A stretch of 64,000 nucleotides of DNA from Acinetobacter lwoffii (GCF_029024105.1 NZ_CP118963.1:1798001-1862000), one strand, 5' to 3'. Numbered from the stretch's first letter, positions 43,405-52,977 are shown. Notes: generated from the sequence alone by a model not told the origin. A program made the numbers and translations.

Positions 43405-45411
43405 ATGCACGAAAAAATAAATAAAAGATTAATGCTGTGCACTTTACTCATCACCAGCGTACTCAGCGGCTGTCAGGTGGTCAGTGTTAAGGAACAGGCG
43501 ATTAATGTCACGCTGAACAATGAGCGTGACAGCATCTTGACCCGCGACAAGCTTAGCGAAGCCAGTCTGAATGTGTTGTCCATGACAGGTCGTGAAGCTC
43601 AGATCTGTATTGATCAGCCCGAAGAATGTGTGGAAGATCTGAAAAGTATTCCCCAGATTTTAGATGAACAATTGCTTTCTACAGCAAGTGAATTATATCT
43701 AGCCAACTCCTTACAAAATGCCAAGTCTGCCGAATGCAACACCGGTGTTTTAAACAAAACCCGATCACCGGAAAAACAGCAACAACACAAGCAGAATATC
43801 CAGAAATGTCTGGATCAGCAGCTCACTATGCTGGATAAAAGCATTCGTTATAGCTATGCCTATCTATTTAAAACCGAGCGTGCGCCGCAAGAGCGTATTT
43901 TTGATAACCGCCAGGTTCAGATTCGTGACTTTTATAACCTGGCGATTGCCCATCTGATTCAACGCTATGCTGAACGTTATAAAACCAAACAGTCCGGCCA
44001 GCGCATTCAGGTCGGTGATAGTGTATATACCATTGATCTGGAAAATTTTCCGCAGCTGAAAAACCAGACCATTGAACAGCTGATGTCCACCTATAACATG
44101 AACTTTTCCGGCCTGCGTTCTATCACCCGCCGTGATGGTTTTGGTTCAGAATTTTTAGTGGTCTTACCTGAAGCACAGCAAACCGAGCAGGATAAAAAAT
44201 ATATTGTCGATCCGCTCAAGCACAACTATCCAAATGGTATCAATCCAAACATTCATTCAGCCCGCTATCTGGCGACCACCATTACCGCTGTACCCAAATC
44301 CGCGAATTCGACGGAACAGATTTTATCTACTTCAGAGTTTCACCTGAAACTGTATGATCCTTATAAGCATAAAAAGATTAAGGTGGCTTCGAAAGAATAT
44401 GCGCTAGCCGCCAACTTTTCCGCACCTTACGGTTTATGGCTGGCCGAGAACAATCTGGGGCGTTTAGCCTATCTGACGCTGATTAATCGCGAAGACAGTC
44501 TGAGCATGCCGCACCTGTACATGCTGGAACCTTATAATCCGGACAAGAAAGTGCTGGTATTGATTCATGGCCTGGCCAGTAGTCCTGAAGCCTGGATTCG
44601 TCTGACCAACGACATTATGGGTGATCCGGTATTAAGAGAAAATTTCCAGGTCTGGCAGGTATTTTATTCTACTAATATGCCGATTCTGGAAAGCCGTTTT
44701 CAAATTAATGCACTGGTTCAGCAAGGCTTTGCCCGGGTTGCGAACAATGCGCCAGCCAAAAAAGATGCGGTACTGGTCGGACACAGTATGGGAGGTGTAA
44801 TTGCCCGTTTAATGGTCAGTCAGGCCGATATTACCCAAGATGCATTCAAGCTGGTACAAAATACCCGCATTGCCCAGTTTAAAGATAACCCGTTATTTAA
44901 AGCACGCCTGCAAATGCAGCCTATTCCGAACTTTAGCCGAGCCATTTTCTTAGCGACACCGCATCGTGGAACGGAATATGCCGACCGCTGGCACACCAAA
45001 CTGGCCCGTAAAATTATCCGTATACCGGGCGCATTTTTGGGTGCCTTTGCCGATACCCTGCAAGGTGAGATCGGGTTAAACGAGTTTGTCAAAGAACTGG
45101 GGCATGACCTGATTCAAAATGGCCCAAGCGATCTGAGTGAAAATTCAAAATTCACGGCGTTGACCCAGGATATTCAGCCTTCTAAAGATATCAAATTTCA
45201 CTCGATTATCGGCAATACCGTAGATACGCAAGACACCAAGCTCATGAGCGATGATATCGTTTCATATGAGAGTGCTTACCTAAATGGTGCTGTATCTAGC
45301 AAAGTCATTAAGGGTGGCCATTCGATTCAGGAAACGCCTGAAGCCGTACTGGAATTACGCCGGATTCTCAGATTACATCTGACCGATCTTGGTCTTTATG
45401 ATCCGGAATAA
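43405..45411 (+). CDS. Large lipoprotein with C-terminal alpha/beta-hydrolase (lipase/esterase)
   Basis: 668 residues from MHEKINKRLMLCTLL; the open frame starts at a TTG (43384), so the ATG at 43405 is chosen. Lipobox VLSGC at Cys23. The first 370 residues form an N-terminal domain without known motif. The hydrolase fold begins near KVLVLIHGLASSPEAW (oxyanion loop), with the nucleophile elbow LVGHSMGGVIARL (Ser at about 461), FLATPHRGTEYADRW, and a catalytic His in KGGHSIQETPEAV (about 639). Probably an envelope-anchored lipase or esterase; substrate unknown. Confidence 0.8.
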   Translation: MHEKINKRLMLCTLLITSVLSGCQVVSVKEQAINVTLNNERDSILTRDKLSEASLNVLSMTGREAQICIDQPEECVEDLKSIPQILDEQLLSTASELYLANSLQNAKSAECNTGVLNKTRSPEKQQQHKQNIQKCLDQQLTMLDKSIRYSYAYLFKTERAPQERIFDNRQVQIRDFYNLAIAHLIQRYAERYKTKQSGQRIQVGDSVYTIDLENFPQLKNQTIEQLMSTYNMNFSGLRSITRRDGFGSEFLVVLPEAQQTEQDKKYIVDPLKHNYPNGINPNIHSARYLATTITAVPKSANSTEQILSTSEFHLKLYDPYKHKKIKVASKEYALAANFSAPYGLWLAENNLGRLAYLTLINREDSLSMPHLYMLEPYNPDKKVLVLIHGLASSPEAWIRLTNDIMGDPVLRENFQVWQVFYSTNMPILESRFQINALVQQGFARVANNAPAKKDAVLVGHSMGGVIARLMVSQADITQDAFKLVQNTRIAQFKDNPLFKARLQMQPIPNFSRAIFLATPHRGTEYADRWHTKLARKIIRIPGAFLGAFADTLQGEIGLNEFVKELGHDLIQNGPSDLSENSKFTALTQDIQPSKDIKFHSIIGNTVDTQDTKLMSDDIVSYESAYLNGAVSSKVIKGGHSIQETPEAVLELRRILRLHLTDLGLYDPE

Positions 45412-45432
45412 ACTATCGTCTTGATTGAGACT

Positions 45433-45468
45433 TGCCACCGCATGTTCGCATCCGGTGGTTTATTTTTT
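45433..45468 (+). terminator. Terminator after the lipoprotein hydrolase
   Basis: CCACCG (45435-45440) pairs with CGGTGG (45453-45458), then TTTATTTTTT. Confidence 0.8.
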
Positions 45469-45470
45469 AA

Positions 45471-45746
45471 AATTGCAAATAATGCTGAATAAGAAGCCAT
45501 AGCGACAGATCTGAGCGCTGACTTAAAGATTCATCTGGAATTTCATTTCTTTCTAAAAATTAAATTTGATAGACTTGCTGCAATACAGCTTTAAAGCTGA
45601 ATTGAATCAGCAGATTCATTTCACATTTTCGATCTCCTGTGCTCAACCATGTTGGATTGGCCTGATTGAAAATGTGCTTTAAATTTTCCTGCATAGCCTA
45701 TTGAGCAGTATTTGCATTTATCTCTTGTTGAAAGGATTTATTTTTA
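45471..45746. other. Intergenic stretch before mutS
   Basis: No ORF or RNA gene is visible. It holds a short AGCTTTAAAGCT palindrome (about 45587-45598) and a possible ribosome site GAAAGGATT 8-16 bases before the mutS ATG. Nothing further can be supported. Confidence 0.5.
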
Positions 45747-48380
45747 ATGACCAGTTCAGAAATTATGGCTGATCTTTCTACCTTAACGCCCATGATGCAG
45801 CAATACATGTCGGTGAAAATGCAGCATCCGCATTCTTTGATGTTTTATCGTATGGGTGATTTTTATGAACTGTTCTTTGAAGATGCACACAAGGCAGCCA
45901 AGATTTTAGGCATTACCCTGACCCATCGTGGTAAAGCCAATGGTCAGCCAATTCCTATGGCGGGCGTGCCTTATCATGCAGCCGAAGGTTATCTGGCACG
46001 TCTGGTCAAAAAAGGCGAAACCGTGGTGATCTGCGAGCAGATCGGTGAAGTCACTGGCAAAGGACCGGTTGAGCGTGGTGTAGTTCGGATTATTACGCCG
46101 GGCACCCTGACCGATGATGCCATGCTCGGTGCACATCAAAGCTCGAATCTGGTGGCTTTGTGTATTCAACAGAATCAGATTGGCATTGCACTTCTCGATC
46201 TCAGCGCCGGCCTATTTAAAGTCCAGCAGCAGGATTATGATCTTAACCAGCTCATGATTGAACTGGCGCGTTTGATGCCAAGCGAAATTCTGCTGGATGA
46301 AAGTATCACTGATCCAACATTGACCGAACAACTCAAACAGCAACTGGATATCTCGGTCACCAAACGTCCCGATGTCGACTTCAACCTGAACAATGCGCAA
46401 AAAACCTTATGCGACCAGTTTGCTGTCAGCACGCTTTCAGGTTTCGGCATTGATCATTTACCTTTGGCTAAAGCAGCGGCTGCGGCACTGATTCACTATG
46501 CAAAAGAAACCCAGAAAACTGCGTTACCGCATATCCGCACGATTCAGCTAGAACAAAGTTCAGATTTTATTGCTTTGGATCCGGTGACACGCCGCAATCT
46601 GGAGCTGATTGAGCCTTTATTTGAACATGGGACGTCCTTATTTCAGCTAATCAATGATTGCCAGACTGCTATGGGTGGACGCCTGCTTAGTCGCACCCTG
46701 ATGCAACCTTTACGCGATACTGCACTGCTGGATGAGCGCCTGGATGCCATTCAAGCATTACTTCAAGGTTTCCACGAAGTGCCTGTACGTCTGGTTCTAA
46801 AAGAGATTAGCGATATTGAACGTGTGCTGAGCCGTATTGCGCTTGGCAGTGCCCGTCCACGTGATCTGGTACAACTGCGTCAGGCCTGTGCGCAAATTCC
46901 ATTTTTACGCCATGCCCTGCAACCGATTGTCAGTCAGCAACAGTCCAAACTTTTAGTACAACTCAATGAAGAGCTAGGCGACTTCCATGGTCTGCATCAA
47001 CGTCTGATGTCCGCCATTGTGCAAAACCCGCCCGTCCTGCTTCGTGATGGTAATGTCATTGCCGAAGGTTTTGACAGTGAACTGGATGAATTGCGTCAGA
47101 TTCGTGATCATGCCAGCCAGTTCCTGATTGATCTGGAAATTAAAGAGCGTGAACAAAGCGGAATTCCGGGACTGAAAATTGGCTACAACCGCGTCAGTGG
47201 CTATTATATTGAACTGACCCGCGCACAGGCCGAACAAGCACCCGAGCATTATATTCGCCGGCAAACCCTGAAAAATGCCGAACGCTACATCACCCCTGAA
47301 CTAAAAGCATTTGAAGACAAAGTCTTATCTAGCGAATCGCGTGCTTTGGCCCGTGAGAAAATGCTGTTTGAAATGCTGCTGGATGAACTGCGTCAGGATA
47401 TCGGCAATTTACAGATGATGAGCAGCGCCATAGCCCAGATTGATCTGATTGCGAATTTTGCCCATCAGGCGCGTTTACGCAACTGGTCGCGTCCAAAATT
47501 CAGTCCTGAAGTTGGTGTAAGTATCACTGCTGGTCGGCATCCGGTGGTAGAAGCCCTCAGTAAATCGGCCTTTACTCCGAACGATATGCGACTGGATTTT
47601 TCCCATCGGATGGCCATCATTACCGGCCCGAATATGGGTGGTAAATCTACATTTATGCGCCAGACTGCATTGATCGTACTCTTGGCTTATTGTGGCGCTT
47701 ATGTTCCAGCGCAAGCTGCAACCCTAGGCCCTGTAGATCGTGTCTTCACCCGTATTGGCTCTGCCGATGATTTATCGACAGGCAAATCGACTTTTATGGT
47801 GGAAATGACCGAAACCTCGCAAATCCTGCATCATGCCACCAGTCATTCTTTGGTACTGATGGATGAAGTTGGCCGTGGAACCAGTACCTATGATGGCTTG
47901 TCGCTGGCTTGGGCCTGTGTGCTAGATCTAACGAAACGCATTCAATGTTTGTGTTTATTCGCCACGCATTATTTCGAACTGACTGAACTGGATAAGGAAA
48001 GTGGCATTAACAACTACCATGTCACGGCCAAAGAGCTGAATGGCAATCTGATTTTATTGCATAAAGTACAACATGGCCCGGCCAGTCAGAGTCATGGCTT
48101 GCAGGTTGCCAAACTGGCAGGCATTCCAGCTGCAGTGATTAAAGAAGCGCAAAACCGCTTAAAGATTCTGGAAAAACAGCATCAGGCCAAGCCACTGAGC
48201 CCGCAGCATGATCTGTTTGCAATGCCTGAAGTTATGGAGCCTATAGAACGTATCATCGAAATTGAGAAAGAATCGCCTGCACTGGACTTACTCGAAGATA
48301 TTGATGTAGATAGTTTAACTCCGCGTGAAGCCTTGCAGCAGTTATATGCGCTCAAAGACCTGATCAAACAGTCAAGTTAA
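45747..48380 (+). CDS. mutS: DNA mismatch repair protein MutS
   Basis: 877 residues. The mismatch-reading Phe-Xaa-Glu motif is in MGDFYELFFEDA (about 38-49). Domains I-IV precede the ABC-type ATPase with Walker A GPNMGGKSTFMRQ (about 632-644), TGKSTFMVEMTETSQIL, Walker B LVLMDEVGRGTSTYDG and CLFATHYFELTEL, and a C-terminal dimer/tetramer helix. It recognises mispairs and recruits MutL. Length is 20-odd residues above the E. coli protein. fdxA follows, as commonly seen in this group. Confidence 0.97.
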   Translation: MTSSEIMADLSTLTPMMQQYMSVKMQHPHSLMFYRMGDFYELFFEDAHKAAKILGITLTHRGKANGQPIPMAGVPYHAAEGYLARLVKKGETVVICEQIGEVTGKGPVERGVVRIITPGTLTDDAMLGAHQSSNLVALCIQQNQIGIALLDLSAGLFKVQQQDYDLNQLMIELARLMPSEILLDESITDPTLTEQLKQQLDISVTKRPDVDFNLNNAQKTLCDQFAVSTLSGFGIDHLPLAKAAAAALIHYAKETQKTALPHIRTIQLEQSSDFIALDPVTRRNLELIEPLFEHGTSLFQLINDCQTAMGGRLLSRTLMQPLRDTALLDERLDAIQALLQGFHEVPVRLVLKEISDIERVLSRIALGSARPRDLVQLRQACAQIPFLRHALQPIVSQQQSKLLVQLNEELGDFHGLHQRLMSAIVQNPPVLLRDGNVIAEGFDSELDELRQIRDHASQFLIDLEIKEREQSGIPGLKIGYNRVSGYYIELTRAQAEQAPEHYIRRQTLKNAERYITPELKAFEDKVLSSESRALAREKMLFEMLLDELRQDIGNLQMMSSAIAQIDLIANFAHQARLRNWSRPKFSPEVGVSITAGRHPVVEALSKSAFTPNDMRLDFSHRMAIITGPNMGGKSTFMRQTALIVLLAYCGAYVPAQAATLGPVDRVFTRIGSADDLSTGKSTFMVEMTETSQILHHATSHSLVLMDEVGRGTSTYDGLSLAWACVLDLTKRIQCLCLFATHYFELTELDKESGINNYHVTAKELNGNLILLHKVQHGPASQSHGLQVAKLAGIPAAVIKEAQNRLKILEKQHQAKPLSPQHDLFAMPEVMEPIERIIEIEKESPALDLLEDIDVDSLTPREALQQLYALKDLIKQSS

Positions 48381-48424
48381 TTCTCGGTCCTAGACCTCAT
48401 CTGGCATAGGGTCGATGTCCTGAA

Positions 48425-48467
48425 CATACCGATGAATGCTGTAATTCATCGGTATGCGACCTTTTTT
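48425..48467 (+). terminator. Terminator after mutS
   Basis: A 13-bp perfect stem, CATACCGATGAAT (48425-48437) with ATTCATCGGTATG (48444-48456), followed by CGACCTTTTTTC. Confidence 0.8.
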
Positions 48468-48584
48468 CAAATTTAACAGCCCTATATATAACAAATATCA
48501 ATAAAAGGAATTGTTAGTTCCCCCTGTTTTTGCCTAAAATACAGCATTCGTAATTAGAACCATATTTTTTAGGTAGCTGTCGCC

Positions 48585-48908
48585 ATGACCTTCGTTGTCA
48601 CTGAAAATTGTATTAAATGTAAATATCAAGACTGTGTTGAAGTTTGCCCTGTAGACTGTTTCTATGAAGGTCCTAACTTCCTTGTGATTAACCCGGACGA
48701 ATGTATCGACTGTGCGTTATGCGAACCTGAATGCCCGGCAAATGCAATTTTCTCTGAAGACGAATTACCAGAGGGTCAAGAAGTCTTTATTGAACTGAAT
48801 GCTGACCTGTCACAAAAATGGCCAAATATCACACAAATTGGTGACCAGCCAGCAGACCGTGAAGAATGGAATGGCAAAGCAGACAAATTACAATACCTTG
48901 AAAAGTAA
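48585..48908 (+). CDS. fdxA: 7Fe ferredoxin (FdxA type)
   Basis: 107 residues. Cysteines C9, C12, C17, C21, C25 in the first half (CIKCKYQDCVEVCPVDC) and C40, C43, C46, C50 in the second (CIDCALCEPEC) form the [3Fe-4S]/[4Fe-4S] arrangement of Azotobacter-type FdI. The charged C-terminal tail (about 60-107) wraps the clusters. It is a small soluble electron carrier; the partner is unknown. Starts at ATG 48585 after a promoter-rich gap and ends at a strong terminator. Confidence 0.95.
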   Translation: MTFVVTENCIKCKYQDCVEVCPVDCFYEGPNFLVINPDECIDCALCEPECPANAIFSEDELPEGQEVFIELNADLSQKWPNITQIGDQPADREEWNGKADKLQYLEK

Positions 48909-48921
48909 TTAGTTTAAACTT

Positions 48922-48951
48922 TAAAAGATCAGCAAATGCTGATCTTTTTTA
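48922..48951 (+). terminator. Terminator after fdxA
   Basis: AAAAGATCAGCA, loop AA, TGCTGATCTTTTTT. Confidence 0.9.
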
Positions 48952-49045
48952 TACTCAACGCACACATTTCATTGCAATATTCTCCAAATTTCTCCCTATA
49001 TTTAGTCTAAAATAGCGCTATTTTGTAAATATCTGATTTCTATAA

Positions 49046-49765
49046 ATGAAGAACTTGTTAAAGGGATTATTGAGTCTTTGTATAATTCCTCTTGTTTTTG
49101 TGGGCTGTACCACGACCACAAAACAACCTGGACAGGCCACCACACCTGCTGGAAAACGGATTTACATTCCACAAGAACGTGTTCAATACGATCGTAAAGC
49201 CCACCCAAAAACTGTGCCTTATGTGTATACCCACTGGGTATCGGCACTGGATAATTTGTCACGCGTGCGTGAATATGAGGTTTTTCTGGAACGTCATGGG
49301 GTTGGCAATATCATTCCAAGTTTCGAATTGATGCGTACTGCACGTGATTGGGCCAAGTGTGGCCGTTCCCAATACATGATTCCAAGCCGTGAATTATGGG
49401 CCAATCAGATCCCAACTTTAAAAGTTTTTAAATATCTGGTTGCAGCCAATGTACTGACTGATTTTGAAGTCACATCAGTCTATCGTGACCTACCTTTAAA
49501 CCAGTGTGCCGGTGGTGCCAATTCTTCACGCCATCTGTATAACTCTGCGATCGATTTCCGAATTGGGCCTGAATATCCGCAGGCACAAGATTATAGCTAT
49601 ATTGAAAATACCAAGTTCAAATTGTGTCAGTTCTGGGTACAGCATGGTCAAAGTCTGAATATGGGACTTGGCATGTATGCTTCAGGTCAAATCCACATCG
49701 ATACCCAAGGTTATCGTACGTGGGGACCGAGTTTAGGCCGTAATTCCTCGATGTGTAATTACTAA
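49046..49765 (+). CDS. Lipoprotein with peptidase M15/DUF882-like domain
   Basis: 239 residues. Lipoprotein signal with lipobox VFVGC at Cys21. The C-terminal domain contains a zinc-peptidase-like set: VTSVYRDLPLN, SSRHLYNSAIDFRI (His and Asp ligands), and GMYASGQIHIDTQGYRTWG (third His), as in YcbK/VanY-like M15 proteins that trim peptidoglycan peptides. Two further Cys (KCGRSQ, LCQFW, SMCNY) may pair in the periplasm. It likely acts on cell-wall peptides; this is inference from the motif. It is a single gene between terminator hairpins. Confidence 0.75.
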   Translation: MKNLLKGLLSLCIIPLVFVGCTTTTKQPGQATTPAGKRIYIPQERVQYDRKAHPKTVPYVYTHWVSALDNLSRVREYEVFLERHGVGNIIPSFELMRTARDWAKCGRSQYMIPSRELWANQIPTLKVFKYLVAANVLTDFEVTSVYRDLPLNQCAGGANSSRHLYNSAIDFRIGPEYPQAQDYSYIENTKFKLCQFWVQHGQSLNMGLGMYASGQIHIDTQGYRTWGPSLGRNSSMCNY

Positions 49766-49778
49766 GTCATGACAACCA

Positions 49779-49809
49779 CTCTACAAAGTTCATGCAGGAC
49801 TTTGTAGAG
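49779..49809 (+). terminator. Hairpin between the M15-like gene and the O-methyltransferase
   Basis: CTCTACAAAGT (49779-49789) pairs perfectly with ACTTTGTAGAG (49799-49809). It is followed by CCTAAAAAATC, so it lacks a T-run and may not terminate on its own. Confidence 0.55.
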
Positions 49810-49897
49810 CCTAAAAAATCATCACCTATAGAACAATAAATTGCGCTCTGCCGCGAAAAGTTTAAAATGCACGCATCGCAATCGAGGTGCTAAGACT

Positions 49898-50563
49898 ATG
49901 CAACAAATGTGGACAGACATTGATCACTATATTGATTCACATTTAATTCCTGAAGACCCTATTCTGAATCAAACTCTTGAGAATACCGCAGCGCACGGTT
50001 TTCCTGATCATCTGGCTGTGGCACCGAACCAAGGCATGTTGTTGCAGATGCTAATCCAGATGAACCAATGTAAACGTATACTGGAACTCGGCACATTTGC
50101 AGCATATAGCACCATGTGGCTGGCACGTGCTTTGCCGGATGATGGCTATATCCTGACCATTGAAGGACGTGATACCCATGCAGCGATGGGTCAGGAAAAT
50201 ATTGATCGCGCGCAGCTTAAACAGACCGTCGAACTGAAATGCGGCCGTGCAGCAGATGTGCTTAAAGCCCTGCCTGAAGATACGGAAGCTTTCGATTTCA
50301 TCTTTATTGATGCAGACAAACAGAGTTATCCGGAATATCTGGAACTCAGTTTAAACCTGTCCCACTCAGGTACGCTTATTTTTCTAGACAATGTGATTCG
50401 TGCTGGCGAGATCATTAATCCGGACAATAATAAACCAAGTATTGAAGGCATTCGTGACATGTTTAAAGCGCTTCAAAATCATCCACGTATCTTGTCATGC
50501 ACTGCTTTACAAACGGTTGGCAGCAAAGGACATGATGGTTTTGCACTCGCGATTGTGAAATAA
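49898..50563 (+). CDS. O-methyltransferase (SAM-dependent, YrrM-like)
   Basis: 221 residues from MQQMWTDIDHYIDSHL; the frame is open upstream to 49841, but GAGG lies about 10 bases before this ATG. The SAM-binding motif RILELGTFAAYSTMWLARAL is preceded by PNQGMLLQMLIQM; FDFIFIDADKQSYPEYLE provides the metal ligand Asp (cation-dependent COMT type) and FLDNVIRAGEIINP the second. Substrate unknown: relatives methylate catechols or tRNA precursors. Confidence 0.85.
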   Translation: MQQMWTDIDHYIDSHLIPEDPILNQTLENTAAHGFPDHLAVAPNQGMLLQMLIQMNQCKRILELGTFAAYSTMWLARALPDDGYILTIEGRDTHAAMGQENIDRAQLKQTVELKCGRAADVLKALPEDTEAFDFIFIDADKQSYPEYLELSLNLSHSGTLIFLDNVIRAGEIINPDNNKPSIEGIRDMFKALQNHPRILSCTALQTVGSKGHDGFALAIVK

Positions 50564-50632
50564 AACAAGAAGAACAAAAATCACCCAATGACATATTTAT
50601 TATAAATAACATTAACTTATAAATATTAACCA

Positions 50633-50672
50633 CAGAGTTATCCACAATATATGAGGATAACTCTGGTCATTT
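50633..50672. terminator. Bidirectional hairpin between convergent genes, containing a DnaA-box match
   Basis: CAGAGTTATCC (50633-50643) pairs with GGATAACTCTG (50655-50665), then TCATTTTTAAA. It embeds TTATCCACA (50638-50646), a perfect DnaA-box match. Placed between an O-methyltransferase (+) and a stress protein (-), so termination is the simplest role. Confidence 0.6.
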
Positions 50673-50731
50673 TTAAATCAAGCTGTAACAATTTACGATT
50701 AGACTTCGCGCTTGGCTATTTTATGCAATCC

Positions 50732-51574
50732 TTACTTCGCAACCAGTAAAGGTACTTTGGAATTCCGGAAAATCGTGGTCGCAATACTGCCCAAAAAGAA
50801 CTGGTGAATTTTACTGTGACTAAATGCACCCAACACGATCAGTTGAATCCCGAGTTCCTGTTGATAGGTCAAAATATTTTCTGCGACATCGCCATAGCGG
50901 TATTGTGGCACCACATCTAAACCGGCCTGATTTAAATATTGCAAAGGTTCATTTAGAATTTCAGCATGATCACCGATATATAACAGATGACATTGCAATA
51001 AGCGCAGCAGATCACTTTCCGCAATCCGTTTCATCATCTTGATACAGGTCGGTGAATATTCATAGGCGAAAATAAATCGTGTCGGCGGCTTAAACTGTTC
51101 TCCGACAGTCATCACGGTACAATTGGCCCCACGAATAAAATTTTCGACATTGGTGCCGATCGGTTTGTTTTTTTCAGCGGAGCGTTCACCGAGTAATCCA
51201 ATTACTGCGATATCATCAGGCTGCAGGATCTGGAAGCTTTGTTCCAGAAAATCACCTTTTTCCTGAATATGTGTGGTTTGAATACCATGTTCTGCCAGAA
51301 TCCGCTCGGAAATGTGTTGCAGCAGGTTATTGCTATAATCCAGCGCAATTTCACTTTGTTTTTGTTCAAGCTCAGCCAACTCTTTGAGTAACATGGCATT
51401 GCTTTCAAAGCCAATAACCCCACTGATTTCCCCCAGATGATAACTGGCCGGGTAATAATCCAAAACCTGTAACAGGACCAGTTCACGGCCAGTCTGTTTG
51501 GCAATCCATGCCGCCGCGTCAGCCAGCGCGTTTATACATGGTGATGAGTCGATGCAGGCGATGACACGTTTCAT
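50732..51574 (-). CDS. Tandem-domain universal stress protein
   Basis: 280 residues containing two Usp domains. The first starts MKRVIACIDSSPCINALADA; the second starts near FIFAYEYSPTCIKMMKRIAE and ends with the nucleotide-binding G-2x-G-9x-G motif (GAFSHSKIHQFFLGSIATTI) and VPLLVAK. Domain 1 has IAVIGLLGERSAEKNKP, a weaker version of the same motif, so ATP binding may be limited to the second half. UspE-like proteins respond to stress and stationary phase; partners are unknown. Confidence 0.85.
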   Translation of the reverse strand: MKRVIACIDSSPCINALADAAAWIAKQTGRELVLLQVLDYYPASYHLGEISGVIGFESNAMLLKELAELEQKQSEIALDYSNNLLQHISERILAEHGIQTTHIQEKGDFLEQSFQILQPDDIAVIGLLGERSAEKNKPIGTNVENFIRGANCTVMTVGEQFKPPTRFIFAYEYSPTCIKMMKRIAESDLLRLLQCHLLYIGDHAEILNEPLQYLNQAGLDVVPQYRYGDVAENILTYQQELGIQLIVLGAFSHSKIHQFFLGSIATTIFRNSKVPLLVAK

Positions 51575-51767
51575 GTTTAGCCTCTCTTCTATTTATGATA
51601 AAAATTTCTTAGTTATTTTTAACTTAGCATAAGCATTCAAAAATGTGCAGCGAAATCTGTAAGGCTTGACTTGAAATATGTTAACTTTTATGTGAACAAA
51701 TATAGATCAATATATCGAACCATCTGCTGAGTCAGGCTGTTGCATCAAGCACTTGACTTCCAAAAGC

Positions 51768-52385
51768 TTATTCACGATAGCGAATGAATTGGGCCGGATT
51801 ACCGGCGACAATCGCACGCTTCTCGACATCCTTGGTCACCATACTGTTCATTCCCACCACGGCCTGATCTGCGATTTTAATTCCGTCCTTGATACCGACA
51901 TGCGCACCGAGCCACACATCCCGACCAATCTCGATGCCTTGCGAACGTACTGGCTGCTGATAAATCGGCTGCTCCAAATCCATGCCATGATCAAAGGCAT
52001 AAAGATGACAATAAGCGGCGATGCGCACCTGATCATGCAGTTTAATCCCCACCCGGCCACCATCCAGAATACAGTGATGATTGATCGCCACTTCATTACC
52101 GATCTCTAGGGGGCCATGTAAGGTGCAATCTGCAGCAATAAAGCTATTATCACCAATAATGATTTTGCGTCCCGGCTCCGCGAAAATATGTGCAAGAGGT
52201 GAAATAAAACAGTTTTCACCAATCTCGACGGTTTCCATTTCCATCAAGTAAGCCTGATAGTCCTTTTGCCACGCTTCTGCCCAACCGCGATTTTTTGGCT
52301 TTAAAGACCAGTACAGCCAAGGCATGTAATTCAGGCGATGTTTATGCTGCTCACGATATTTCAGTAATGGATCTACGTCAGTCAT
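51768..52385 (-). CDS. Hexapeptide-repeat acyltransferase
   Basis: 205 residues. A N-terminal helical part (MTDVDPLLKYREQHKHRL) is followed by left-handed beta-helix turns (EIGENCFISPLAHIFAEPGR, IIIGDNSFIAADCTLHG, EIGRDVWLGAHVGIKDG, VVGMNSMVTKDVEKRAIVAG). The CoA-site turn HHCILDGGR and the DVWLGAHVGI motif resemble WcaF/LacA-like acetyltransferases. The sugar or other acceptor is unknown. It overlaps the yigZ-like gene by 8 bases, so both are expected on one transcript. Confidence 0.8.
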   Translation of the reverse strand: MTDVDPLLKYREQHKHRLNYMPWLYWSLKPKNRGWAEAWQKDYQAYLMEMETVEIGENCFISPLAHIFAEPGRKIIIGDNSFIAADCTLHGPLEIGNEVAINHHCILDGGRVGIKLHDQVRIAAYCHLYAFDHGMDLEQPIYQQPVRSQGIEIGRDVWLGAHVGIKDGIKIADQAVVGMNSMVTKDVEKRAIVAGNPAQFIRYRE

Positions 52386-52977
52386 CTGTCGCTTCTTCTA
52401 TGATTTTGAGCTGTTCACGGCCGCGGGTCACATCTTGAATTTTTAAGGCAAAAGGTTGAATTTGATGTAACTGAAATAAGGCGCTGATCTGCACCCCTTC
52501 GGCTGTATATTCTTCCTGATAATCGATTTGCTGCTGATTCAATTCATATTGAAAGATGGCCCATTCATTGAATTGACAGGAAAATTGCACCTTCTTCTTT
52601 TCAATCAGTTCAATTTTTTCTGCCAACAACAAACATTGTCCAGCGCAACCGCCATAGGCACGTACCAAGCCCCCTGTTCCCAGCTTGATCCCGCCATACC
52701 AGCGATTGACCAGTACCAGCACATTGGTCAGCTCATTGCCTTCAATGGTCGCCAGAATCGGGCGTCCCGCTGTGCCTGAAGGTTCACCATCATCATTAAA
52801 GCGTACCTGATGGCCAATTTTCCAGGCCCAGCATTGATGCGTGGTGCTTGGATCACGATAAGTTTCCAGAAAATCTTTGACGTCCTGCTCATTCTCAACA
52901 GGGGTGGCAAAGGCCTGAAAGCGGCTTTTTTTGATGTCTTCCTCAAAACTGACCAGGCTGGCAATGGTAAATGGCAT
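52378..52977 (-). CDS. yigZ: YigZ/IMPACT-family protein
   Basis: 199 residues from MPFTIASLVSFEEDIKKSRF; the frame is open to 53082, but that extension runs through the secretion-operon terminator, so the ATG at 52977 is preferred. The IMPACT domain motif CWAWKIGHQVRFNDDGEPSG and then VNRWYGGIKLGTGGLVRAY are diagnostic. The C-terminal DUF1949-type domain (about 130-199) is present. The family binds translating ribosomes in eukaryotes; the bacterial function is not established. It is followed by the acyltransferase (overlap). Confidence 0.9.
   Translation of the reverse strand: MPFTIASLVSFEEDIKKSRFQAFATPVENEQDVKDFLETYRDPSTTHQCWAWKIGHQVRFNDDGEPSGTAGRPILATIEGNELTNVLVLVNRWYGGIKLGTGGLVRAYGGCAGQCLLLAEKIELIEKKKVQFSCQFNEWAIFQYELNQQQIDYQEEYTAEGVQISALFQLHQIQPFALKIQDVTRGREQLKIIEEATDD

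Noticed and set aside
45471..45746. Hidden RNA gene before mutS
   Set aside because: Only a short palindrome is present; no clear stems, promoter or terminator.
50638..50646. Replication origin signal (DnaA box TTATCCACA, with another at 63700-63708)
   Set aside because: The boxes are 13 kb apart, with no DnaA-box cluster, no AT-rich unwinding region and no dnaA/dnaN neighbours.
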